A DNA stretch of 44,079 nt, taken from assembly GCA_001179505.1 (NCBI GenBank), contig CDMY01000047.1, positions 154,045 to 198,123 on the forward strand, read 5' to 3'. Source of the DNA: Vitrella brassicaformis (Eukaryota > Sar > Vitrellaceae). The notes under the pieces were generated by a model. The model had not been told where the DNA came from and did no database searches. It worked only from the letters and a program-made list of their open reading frames with translations. This document shows positions 1 to 8,794 of the stretch, piece after piece. The position numbers were made by a program, and so were the translations under genes. The stretch's first letter is position 1. The number at the start of each line of letters is the position of its first letter.

Positions 1-64
1 CATTCGTCCCCCCCCCCCCCCCCCCCTCCCCAGTCCATCCCGTCCATCGTCGGTGTCACTATTT

Positions 65-370
65 ATGGCTGAAGCAACTGGTGGGATGGCTCCGCCCAGC
101 GGCAACATCATCTGGCAGTGCGTGTGCTGGGTGGTGGTGGTGGTCTACTGTGTGCTGCTGGTGCCCGCGACGGTGCTGGCCAAGAGGGTGCTGCCCATGT
201 ACCACACGGAGCACTACGTCAAGACGGCGCGTGACTTTGTGGCCTGGTTCAACCTGGTGCTGCTGCCCGTCAACATTGCGGTCTTCACCCTCGTCAGCAT
301 TGTGTGGTCCTGGTGGTGCCTCATACTCCCGGTGGTCTTCATCGTCATCGCAGTCGTCACGCGCAGATGA
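65..370 (+). CDS. Small membrane protein, 5' end possibly outside the window
   Basis: The frame from the ATG at 65 encodes about 101 residues ending at TGA 368-370. Three hydrophobic stretches are visible: near residues 14-40 (rich in Val), 58-82 (after the polar segment HTEHYVKTARDF) and 84-98, with a basic TRR end. This suggests two or three membrane passes. The frame stays open upstream to a CCCCAG at about 28-33 that follows a long C-run and could be a splice acceptor, so this may be only the last exon of a longer gene. I recognise no family. The ORF and its membrane character are visible; any role is unknown. Confidence 0.5.
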   Translation: MAEATGGMAPPSGNIIWQCVCWVVVVVYCVLLVPATVLAKRVLPMYHTEHYVKTARDFVAWFNLVLLPVNIAVFTLVSIVWSWWCLILPVVFIVIAVVTRR

Positions 371-599
371 CAGAGGGAGGGAAAGAGGGGCGCTGTTTGT
401 CTGTCTGTGTACATAATAGCGTGTGTGGGTTTCTCTGTGCGGGGGTGTGGTTGCTTGCTTGTTGATGTGTGGTGCGTGTGTTGTTGCGTTGCCACTGAGG
501 GAATGGATGACTGTCTGCACAGACGTGTGAATCCGACTGACTGACTGCATTGCTGCCCACATGCCTGTCTGTCATGGGCACGTTTCCTGGATTTTGCCC

Positions 600-1040
600 T
601 CGTCGACACGGTGACAAGGTCTGTCCCTCTCGTAGTCCTTCGATCTCTCGTCGTTACTCTTCCATCCCACACGTGGCATCGTGTGTGGTGGGTCGGTGGC
701 GGGGCGGCGGCCGGAGGACACGGAGGACAGACCAAAGGAAGGAGGAAAGACCACATCACACCACATGACACCAGACAGACAGAGAGCGGCCCTGTGTATC
801 TGCTCGACATGAGACCCTCAGTCAGTCTGTCATCTCGTTGTTACATTGGACACACCTCCCGGCAGCTCACTGGCCTGCCTTCTGTCTACTACGCCCACCA
901 TCACCACCGTCATTCTGTGCCGTGTTAGTGCACTGTGGGACTGAGGTGGTGGCGGGGGTGATAGGCAAAGCGGGACAGAGAGCCCAAACGCATCGGTGAG
1001 TACAGGTAGAAACTCAATTCATTGCAGATGATTCATCGAC
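600..1040 (+). repeat. Dispersed repeat, copy 1
   Basis: This stretch is clearly similar to about 37200-37640 and, over its first half, to about 34320-34500. Shared landmarks in order are CTGTCCCTCTCG, GTGGCATCGTGTG, GTGGCGGGGCGGCGGCC, CAGACCAAAGGAAG, GACCCTCAGTCAGTCTGTCA, TTGTTACATTGGACAC, CACTGTGGGACTGAGGTGG and CAAAGCGGGACAGAGAG. Copies differ by substitutions and small indels. No long ORF is conserved between copies, so it looks like a non-coding or long-dead element. Confidence 0.75.
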
Positions 1041-1113
1041 TGTTCTTGTATAGCTAGCCTTAGCGAAGGACACCATCTGTTCTTGTATAGCTAGCCTTAG
1101 GGAAGGACACCAT
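1040..1113 (+). repeat. 37-base tandem duplication
   Basis: Two head-to-tail copies (1040-1076 and 1077-1113), each containing TTGTATAGCTAGCCTTAG, differ at a single base (GCGAAGG versus GGGAAGG). The array sits just beyond dispersed repeat copy 1 and upstream of no obvious gene start. Confidence 0.85.
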
Positions 1114-1419
1114 CTGCATCACCCATCTACAGCACCTGACCTGAAGCATCTCGTTGGTTGGATCCGTCCACCTTTTCCAATGAACGTACACACACCCCGA
1201 CAGACACAGATATGCACCCTCCTCTCTCTGTCTTCCTCGCCCATCGACACACACACACACCGCACCACGTTTGTGCTCCATACCTCAGACCACACCCACC
1301 CTCGTACACACATGTGCCCACAAGAGATACATGCATGGGGCTTGCACACCCTCCCCTCCCCTCCCTGCTTCGCTTCATTCAACACACAACAACAACAGCA
1401 ACACCATCCACACGATTCG

Positions 1420-2310
1420 TCATTTCTTGGCTGGGGCCTTGGCAGGTTCCGCTGGCTGTGTTTTGCGTTGATAGGGCGTCTTGCCGGTCATCTGGATGTA
1501 CGCCGTGGCGTAGTTGACAATGTCGCACTGGTGCAGCGGATGACGCCACTTGGCCGCGCGGTGCCGCTGCTCTGCCTGAACCAACACACCACACCACACC
1601 GCCAACAAACGCCTGATGATGCACCCACCCGTCTCTGCCTGCATCCTTTCGGTCTCTGTGGCGTGCCGGTGTGTCTCTCAGCGTCTGTCTGTGTGTGTGT
1701 GTCCCCTCCCCCCCTCCCTCCCTCCCTCCCTGACCCTGACCGTCTGTTTGTCGAGCCACCATCCGTACTCTTGGCTGGACACCAGTGGCTCGGTGTACTT
1801 GTCCTTGGGGCTCAGATACCTGGCCTTCAACGTACGCGTCAGCTCCCCGTCATCCTCCACACACCGGGTCCCGCCAGACGCACTCAATGACACGGGGGGT
1901 GGGGGGCTGTCGTGGCCCTCCCCTGCTGCCGCGAGGTTGAGGGCCTTGACTGTGGACATTTGTGAGGCGGGCAGGGAGGCCGGGGGGGAGTGGTGCGGCC
2001 TGGAGTTGACCTTGTCGGCCACGAACGCCACTGCAAACAACACACACAACCTTTGTCATAAGAAGGATTCCGTCGTGGTTCTTCGCACGTTTCCGTGGGT
2101 TCAGCTGGAATCTTGGGCTAGACATAGCGACAGAGGGAGGAAGGGAGGGAAGGGGAAAGACTGGGGGGGTCCCTGTGGGCCAGTCTCATCCAAGCTCGCA
2201 GGCCCAAAATTGTGCATGTTTCCGCTGCTTCTGTGTGCTGGCGCTGCATCAGTGCCACGCACATTCGGCTGGCAGCCGCTCATCAGACCTTTCCCTCACC
2301 TGCGACTCAT
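1420..2310 (-). CDS. CFAP144 (FAM183)-like cilia/flagella-associated protein
   Basis: The two large exons are 2030-1741 and 1575-1420 (stop TGA at 1422-1420). Joined in phase 0 they give the order KDKYTEP-SSQEYGW, then EQRHRAAKWRHP, then DIVNYATAYIQMTGK. This matches the C-terminal half of CFAP144/FAM183, small microtubule-inner proteins of motile axonemes (family pattern KKYPEP..SQEIGW). The 5' end is inferred: an 11-base exon 2310-2300 beginning ATGAGTCGC with donor AG/GTGAGG, exon 2117-2089, then a 58-base intron to 2030. All phases agree and give 161 residues, slightly longer than the usual 130-140. An internal Ala/Pro/Ser-rich stretch accounts for the extra length. The gene implies a motile flagellated stage. 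The start is less certain than the C-terminal exons. Confidence 0.65.
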
Positions 2311-2386
2311 CGCACGACGACCAGATCTGCCCCTCCTCTCATTCGCGCACGTGCGTTGCCCTTTCTTGACCCTCACCTACAGCAAC
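2311..2386. promoter_or_regulatory. Short divergent promoter between CFAP144-like and PC4/SUB1 genes
   Basis: Only 76 bases separate the two proposed start codons, so both promoters and 5' UTRs must share or overlap this interval. No TATA box is evident. The extent depends on the inferred first exon of the minus-strand gene. Confidence 0.4.
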
Positions 2387-3329
2387 ATGGCACCGAGTGA
2401 GCAACGGGCACAGCGCACCACTCATCCATAGAGATCACCTGCCTGCTGCCGCTGCCTCTGTCTGTTGTGTGTCTGTGTTGACTGACTGTTCAGAGAAAGC
2501 CCAGCGGAAGAAGGGTCGTGCCCGCGATGAGGATGAAGATGAGGAGCAGGATGAGCACGGTGAGGAGCAAGAAGACACAGACGAGCCGCCCAAGAAGAAG
2601 ACCAAGCAGTCTGGCGGTGCTGGCGGTCATCTGGAGGGCAAGGAGTGGAAGTGGGTGGTCTCCACCAGGAAGCCCAAGGCGCCCCTATACCTCACAGTGC
2701 ACAAGGTCAGCCAGGCCAGGCAGGGGAGAGAGGCCACGGTGCACATGATGCGTGAAGACCTATCACCACATTACTTACCGTCTGTCTGTCTATTTGACGT
2801 GGTGCTGTTTTGTGGTGTGGTTGTCTGCAATGAATGCGTCATTGCATTTCAGTACAAGGAAAAGACATACGTCTCAATACGGGAGTGAGTATGCGTGTGT
2901 GGCTAAGCTTGCTGTCCCATACCTGCCTGCCACCAGTGCACTGCCTGCCTCTCTCTGTATGTGTGTGTTGTCATGCACAACCCAGGTACTACGTTGATGA
3001 TGCCAACAACCACAAGCCGGGCAAGAAGGGTATCATCGTGGTTGTCGATCGCTCAGACAGACAGGCAGAAGGACATTTGAACAGCTGAAGTGATTGATGT
3101 CTGAGAGGGTGGATCGCTTTCTCTTTGCCCTCTCCCTCTCTCCCTCTCTCCATCCCTGTCTGTGTGGGACTTGCAGGTATCACTCTCGATGTGGACGACT
3201 TCAAAAAGATCCAGGTAGCAAGAGGAAGGATGTCAGCTGGACGTGACACATGTGTGCACGTGTGTGTGTGGTCTGCAGGAGTGGGGCAAGCTGGACGAGG
3301 CCATCGATGGGGTGTCGGGCGCAGAATAG
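2387..3329 (+). CDS. SUB1: PC4/SUB1 family transcriptional coactivator p15
   Basis: Six exons join in phase: 2387-2396, 2494-2705, 2853-2884, 2986-3029, 3177-3214 and 3279-3329 (stop TAG). The product is about 128 residues. The N-terminus is basic and acidic (MAPKKAQRKKGR, then DEDEDEEQDEHGEEQEDTDE and PPKKKTK), as expected for a nuclear protein. The C-terminal PC4 fold is clear: EWKWV, KEKTYVSIREYYVDD, HKPGKKGITLDVDDFKKIQ and EWGKLDEAI. PC4 binds single-stranded DNA as a dimer and stimulates RNA polymerase II transcription. The PGKKGI turn and the REYY strand are the diagnostic family motifs. Introns are 97, 147, 101, 147 and 64 bases. Length is close to human SUB1 (127 residues). Identification is from the motifs; its behaviour in this organism is inferred. 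Confidence 0.92.
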
Positions 3330-3871
3330 ATAGATGGGCAGATAGCTGGGGCACGTGCTGGATTCTCCCCCGCCCACCCCACCCACTTGCCTTCCACTGC
3401 CTCGGCCGACCATACGTAGACAGACCGAGCAGACGACGACTTGTACTCACGTGTGGTGTGTAGATGAGGGAGGGTGTGCCGAATGGCCAGCTGCGTTGCG
3501 TTCCTTGTCACGTCGAACTCATGGCTTCGGTGTGATGGTCGAGTGCCGCGCGCGTGTACATGCGTGTGGCACTCTTCCATCGCATTCCCAGGACTCTGAG
3601 ATCGGCGTGGGTGAGAATGCACACCGACATTCGCGGATGCAGGCAGGGATTGAGCGTTGTGGTCCGAGCGGCCGGGGTGTGTGTTGTGTGTCTAGCACTT
3701 ATACAGAACAGTAGGGAGGGGAGGGGGCAGGCTTCAGTTTCTGTTTTTACTTGGTCGTGATGAGTAGCTAGCTGTAGGTGCATGAGGGAACATGACCGAC
3801 CGACTTAGCTGACACACCACTACCATGCATGAGGCCTACGTGCATATATCAACCAACCCACAGTCAGTGAA
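3330..3871. other. Convergent intergenic region
   Basis: This lies between the stop codons of the PC4/SUB1 gene and the minus-strand TPR/CNB gene. I see no coding signature; it should hold two 3' UTRs. Confidence 0.4.
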
Positions 3872-6800
3872 TCAGTCCTGTTCACTTCCCTCAGCGTTTG
3901 TCTTCCTCTCCCTCTCCTCCTCGGCTCCTGCGAGTATCTTGGCCACCTCTTGCTGGCTGGCTGCCCTCCTGCCTCTCATCTCGTCTACTATACCGCCCGG
4001 CAGCTCACTCAGCCGCGCCTTGGACAGCACCAGACACACGGCATTCACTGACAAGACCTCACACCGATACAGTGAGGGTAGAGACAGACCAGCGCCGCCG
4101 AAGAGCGCCTCGTCGCACAGACAGCACCTGAACACACAGACCAGAGACACGGACGGTGTCTGTTTGTCGGTGTGCTTCGTGGGGGTGTGGGGGTGTGTGA
4201 CCGCGGTGGAATGATTGCGGCGATCCGCCAGCTCTGTCGGTGTGGCTGAAAGACACCCCCACCACTGCTCCCGATGCCACCGGTGTCTCTCTTGTCCTCC
4301 TCCTTCTTGGCAGGCCCCTTCTCCAGCAACTGCAGTGTCCCCGACCGCACCACAATCAGCCCGGGGGCCTCGACGGGCGGCGAGGCGAAGGCGTCGAAGA
4401 GCACCTGTGAGAAGTGGAGGGTGTTTATGTCCAACATCTCCTCGAAAATCATCGACAGCGAGTGGGTCTCGATGCCCGAGAAGAGGGACACGGACCGCAG
4501 GAAGCTGATCTCACACTTGTAGGAATCTGCAGACAGACAAGACAGAGTGTGTTGCAAACCTTGCTCGGCAGCCCATCGGTGTGTTGCAAACCTTGCTCGG
4601 CGGCCTCAGCGAGGCGCCGGAACACGTGTGAGGGCAGGATAAGAACCTCAGTCTGGTCAGTATCATGGCCCCCCACCCACCACACCTCATCGGCCGCAGC
4701 AAGGTCTTCCGCGCTGCAATCGACGTCTCTCTTGTCTCTGTTGCTGCGGCTCAGCAGAGCCTTCATGGATTGCTTCCTACTACTGGGTGGCTCGTTGTGC
4801 ACCCAGTCGCCCGCAGAGAGGGTCTTGACAGACACAAGAGAAGTCTCGAACTCTCCCAACACGTCAAGCGCCTGACGGCACAGCTCCTCTGTATCATGCA
4901 AGACACACATGGCGTCCGTCTGGAAGGCGCATTTGACCTCCATTCCATGTACCTGAGACTCGCTTCATCTCGGCTCGGTCAGGCAAGCCGCCTCTCCTCG
5001 ACGACGACGCCTTCTTCTTGTGTTTGTAGCTGCTGGTCGAGGAATCGTCGCCCAGAGCCATGTTGGCCTTAGAGAACGCCCTGCTCAGCACATGCCTTGA
5101 TGGCCGCCGAGACGCATCGCGGGACGAGGCGGCCTCGGCCGCGCTGGAGCTGGCTGTACGCGAGCGGCCGGGCGGCTCCCCAATGGCTGATCCCGATGCC
5201 GATGCAGCGGAGGGGGTGCGGGAGACGCTGTGCGATCCGCCTTCCTCTGCTGTGCCTGACGGCGATCTTGTGCGGTGGATGGCGCGTGTGAGCTCGAGCA
5301 TGCGGGTGCTGACGGTGGTCGACCGCTCTGGCACATAGCTCTCCGCATCCACCCTGGATGAGTGGATGGATCAATGGGTGCGGGAGGTGTGTGTGTGTTC
5401 TGTGGTCGTGCATTTGAGTCACTTGATTTGTGTCGGCATGGTGAACCGCTTGACGTCGATCGATCCGAACAACACAGCGAAGAAGACATCACCCGGCAGA
5501 AACAGCACACTCCTGATCGAGACACGAGCATACATACAGCCACTTCGGCTCCTTCCTTCCTTCCACCCACCCATCCATGCATTCCCACCTGGGCACCACT
5601 CGGATGGTGAAGTAGTCGAGCGCCGCGAGCAGCTCCTCCCGCGGCACATACTGCAGCGGCCTTATCCGCCTGAGATTGCGCATGCAGTGCTTCCGCTCCA
5701 TGTCACTGAAGTGGCGACAGGCGACAGGCAGCTGCCCGGGTTTGGTAGAGGGGCGCGACGAGATGCGACAGGAGACGGTCGAGACCACCGACAGGAAGCG
5801 AGAGCCACCGCTACCGCCGGCGCGGGAGGAGGGGCTGTAGGTGTTGAGGCGACTGCAGCAGCCGTGCAGGACAAGCATGAAATCGCCTTGGCATGAGCGG
5901 ATGGATGGATGGACGTTTGCTTACGTTCTGGCGGGTGGACATTTGGTCATGATGGTTGACAGGTAGTGGTGGTAGGCCTGGTGGGGATCTCCAGCCGAGA
6001 ATGACGCAAGGAAGACAGCCAGGCCGCCAGTCAGGCTGATGCGATTCCTGCGAGACGCAACCAAATTGGTTAGTTAGGCCAGACGTCCGTCCCTTGATTG
6101 GCTGTTTGTTTCCTCACTTGATAAGTGTGGGTCTGACGAGTGGGTTTGGATGGCTCCGGCATCTTGCCAGCTCGAAGTCCGTCCACACCTCATTGGCCAG
6201 TGCACCCACATGCACACCGGACAGCGCCCGACACACCAGCAGGTCCGTAGGAATCACCTGCGACCTGCGTGTACGATACCACCTCACACATGTGGATGTC
6301 GATCTGTGTGTGTGCGCGCTAACGATTGCAGGCAGGCGAACTTGACTGCATGACTCAAGTCACCGTGGGCATCCTCCCATCGCCCCAGCTTCATCAGACA
6401 GACGCCCCTGCACATCCATCCATCCACACAGGGGCGTCTCCATGGCGCGGTGCGGTGGTGTGTGCTGCATGGCATGTGTGCCCTCGCTCACCTGTTGTAG
6501 AAGTGGAGACTGCAGGAGGGGTCGGACTTGACGCACCGAGAGAAGAACACAATCGCACTTGCCAGCTGAATTAGCCACGGAGAGAGACAAACAAATGCGC
6601 CCCGCGTGCCAAGTCATGTCACTGCCTCACCCACCATGTTGAGCCGATCGAGGCAGCACCCACACACAGAGAGGAGCACCGTGTCGGTAGACAGGTCGAC
6701 TTCGGTGCTCCGCAAGAGGTCTCTGCATGAGATGACGCAGCTGCGCCACTCGCCCGCCTGGAACTGACGACGGATGATCGATGGCGGCAGGAGGGGCGGC

Positions 6801-8637
6801 TGCGTCAGCCGCTGGCATAGCTGCTGGTCTGCGGGAGCCGGCATGTCGGGCGGCAGCAGGGGGATGATGTGATGCGCGAACTCGGGATAGTACCCTGAGA
6901 GACACACGGTGGAAAGTCCAATTGTGAACAGACGTCTGGCTGGCTGGCTGGCTGACCTGGCGCGCTTCTGCATCGTGTGGGCAACCGCTTCTCCGCAGCA
7001 GCTTGAGCCCCCTGTGCAGCGGCGTCTCTCTCGCCATGCCAACTCAAGCTCCGTGTGGGCAGCTGCGCGCACCCTCCTCGCCACTTGAGGATGCGACTAA
7101 CTGATTCGGCCAGCTGGCTGGCGCCACCCTTGCCATAGCTGACAGTGATGTGTGTTCTGCGGAAGGTGGAGACGGCCTTGACCTTCTTAAATGTCGCCCC
7201 TCTCATCAGCCCCTTCCTCACCGAGTGCATCGACCGCTGTGTCTGCAGCCGACTCAGAGGACGCCTGGCGGCGCGTGAAGAGGACAGTTCTTCCTCCTCC
7301 TCGTCTGTCTGCACGGGTGTCTCCCCGTCGACGGGCTGCCACCCCGTCGCCACTCGCCGAAGATGAGCGGCACGAGTGGAGGGGATGGGCCCGCGCTTGG
7401 CCTTGAATGACATCATGAAGCTCGGCATCAGGTCGCTCCCCAACGGTGACTGCTCCTCGGTTTCTTCAAGCACAGGAGGCCAGACGGGTGCCGTGCGGGG
7501 GATGACAGGAGGCTCTGGTTCCTCCTGGCCTGCTGCCTTCTCCTCCTCATGGCCTGCTGCCTTCTCCTCATCGTGGGTCGCCGCTGTTGGCTCTCTGCTG
7601 CTGGGGGCACTCGCCTCTGCTCCTTCTTTCCCTTCTTCTTCAGTCTCTTCAATCGTGAAGGTGACTTTGGACCTGAGCGCATAGATGGGCGGCCGTGGCG
7701 GCAGCGGCTTCGTCTCCGCTGCCAAATTCTCGGCGCTCTCCTGCCGGAATGTCCCTAGTCTCCCTATCGCCCTGCCGATCGTCTCAAAGGTCCGGTCAAG
7801 CCCCGGTGTCGTGGGCGCGTCGGCAGTGAGCGAAGCGGAGGACGAGCTGTATGATAGCGTGTGAATGGAGCTCTCGGGGTGAAGAGCCGAGTCGTCGTGC
7901 GGCACATTTGACACGTTTGAGAAGAAGGCCGACTCGCTGCGGATGTCCAGGACTGCTGATCCGCTGGAGATGTAGTCTATCACCTTCTTGTTACCAGTCT
8001 CCTCATCAGCCTGTGCAGGTGGGGCACCTTCACCATCCTCGCCGCCAATCTTTTGCCCGTCCTCGGCCGATGGGACTTCAGTCTCAGCGGGTTCTGCTTC
8101 TTCAGCCCCTTCTGCACTGACAGGTGCGACCAGGCCCTCCTCTCGATCTTCAGTGACACCTCTTTCTGCCTCCCCGAGAGACTCCCCCTTAGGCGTCTTG
8201 TAGGCCCTGGGCCACCCACCAGCCTTCCGGGCCTTCTCAGCAGCGGCGGACAGGCCCAACAATGGAAGCTCGAGCGGCGTGAACCGAGGTCCTGGGAACG
8301 TCGTGGAGCGTCCCCCAACCCAACAACTATCAGTTCGGAGTCCGACCCCTTTTGAGCCCGGCTCGATCTTCGGGAGCTGAGCTGCCTCGGGCAGGGGCTG
8401 CGGCTCTCTCTGAGGCGGCTGTGCAGGTGCTGGGGACACTTGTGCTCTTCCCAGGATCTTCGAGAGCTTGGCGGAAGTGTACACGTATGATGACGGGGCA
8501 GTCTTGCGGTAGGAGCGGCGCTTCCGCTTTCCTCCTTCCCCGGGCCTTCCGATGAGCAGCGAGCGGACTGTATCATGGTCATCGCGTGCGCTGGAGTAAT
8601 CCAACCGTGAGCGTTTCATCTGCACTGCAACATTCAT
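3872..8637 (-). CDS. TPR protein with two degenerate cyclic-nucleotide-binding folds
   Basis: Twelve phase-consistent exons: 8637-6957, 6894-6635, 6565-6492, 6407-6324, 6264-6118, 6047-5925, 5852-5589, 5512-5423, 5353-4953, 4888-4592, 4526-4257, 4047-3872; about 1288 residues. Residues 1-560 are one exon, disordered, rich in Glu, Pro, Ser and basic clusters. Residues about 565-780 are helical, TPR-like (FFSRCVKSDPS, then GVCLMKLGRWEDAHGDLSHA). A CNB fold begins near 835 (YVPREELLAALDYF, VLFLPGDVFFAVLFGSIDV). It is interrupted by a Ser/Arg-rich insert of about 130 residues and resumes with KTLSAGDWV and TEVLILPSHVFRRL. A second fold follows (FLRSVSLFSG, GLIVVRSGTLQLLEK, VCLVLSKARLSEL). Neither shows the GE..AL...PR phosphate-binding cassette, so nucleotide binding is doubtful. 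Domain calls are by motif; the cellular role is unknown. Confidence 0.75.
4547..4601 (-). repeat. Direct repeat that duplicates a splice donor
   Basis: A 23-base sequence beginning GTGTGTTGCAAACC occurs at 4547-4569 and 4579-4601 (period 32). On the minus strand each copy reads GCCGAGCAAG/GTTTGC, which is the donor of exon 10 of the TPR/CNB gene. The 4592 donor keeps the phase (1) needed by the next exon; the second donor, 32 bases further on, would not. Confidence 0.75.
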
Positions 8638-8794
8638 TCGAGCTCGCACTCGGCCCCCGTCCCCACCCCCCTCTCTTTCGAAAAAGAAGCATCATGATCG
8701 CACGTCGAGAGCTGATTGTTGTAGCGTCGTGAGAAATGGCAGGAGATATCTGACGTTCTTTGAATTCCGTCTTGCCGTCTCGGTTGCCGGCGCG
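8638..8794. promoter_or_regulatory. Divergent promoter between TPR/CNB and coiled-coil genes
   Basis: The two proposed ATGs (8637 minus, 8795 plus) are 157 bases apart. No recognisable core promoter motif stands out. The shared position is seen; regulatory function is inferred. Confidence 0.4.

Larger units (their letters stand above)
371..1419. other. Intergenic region holding a dispersed repeat copy
   Basis: No convincing gene is seen between the small membrane protein and the stop codon of the CFAP144-like gene. The interval contains (TG)n-rich sequence, one copy of a dispersed repeat (about 600-1040) and a 37-base tandem duplication (1040-1113). Confidence 0.5.

Noticed and set aside
4890-4943. 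Separate gene starting at ATG 4943 on the minus strand
   Set aside because: A 64-base intron (4952-4889) with matching phase joins the Ser-rich exon to the CNB strands, so a new gene start is unnecessary.
6805-6956. Extension of the 614-residue minus frame beyond 6957
   Set aside because: The frame reads through a good donor (CCAG/GTCAGC). The phase-matched next exon at 6894 gives better, TPR-like coding sequence.
7428-8582. Plus- and minus-strand ORFs of 60-200 residues inside 7145-8582
   Set aside because: They are out-of-frame shadows of the large first exon of the TPR/CNB gene.
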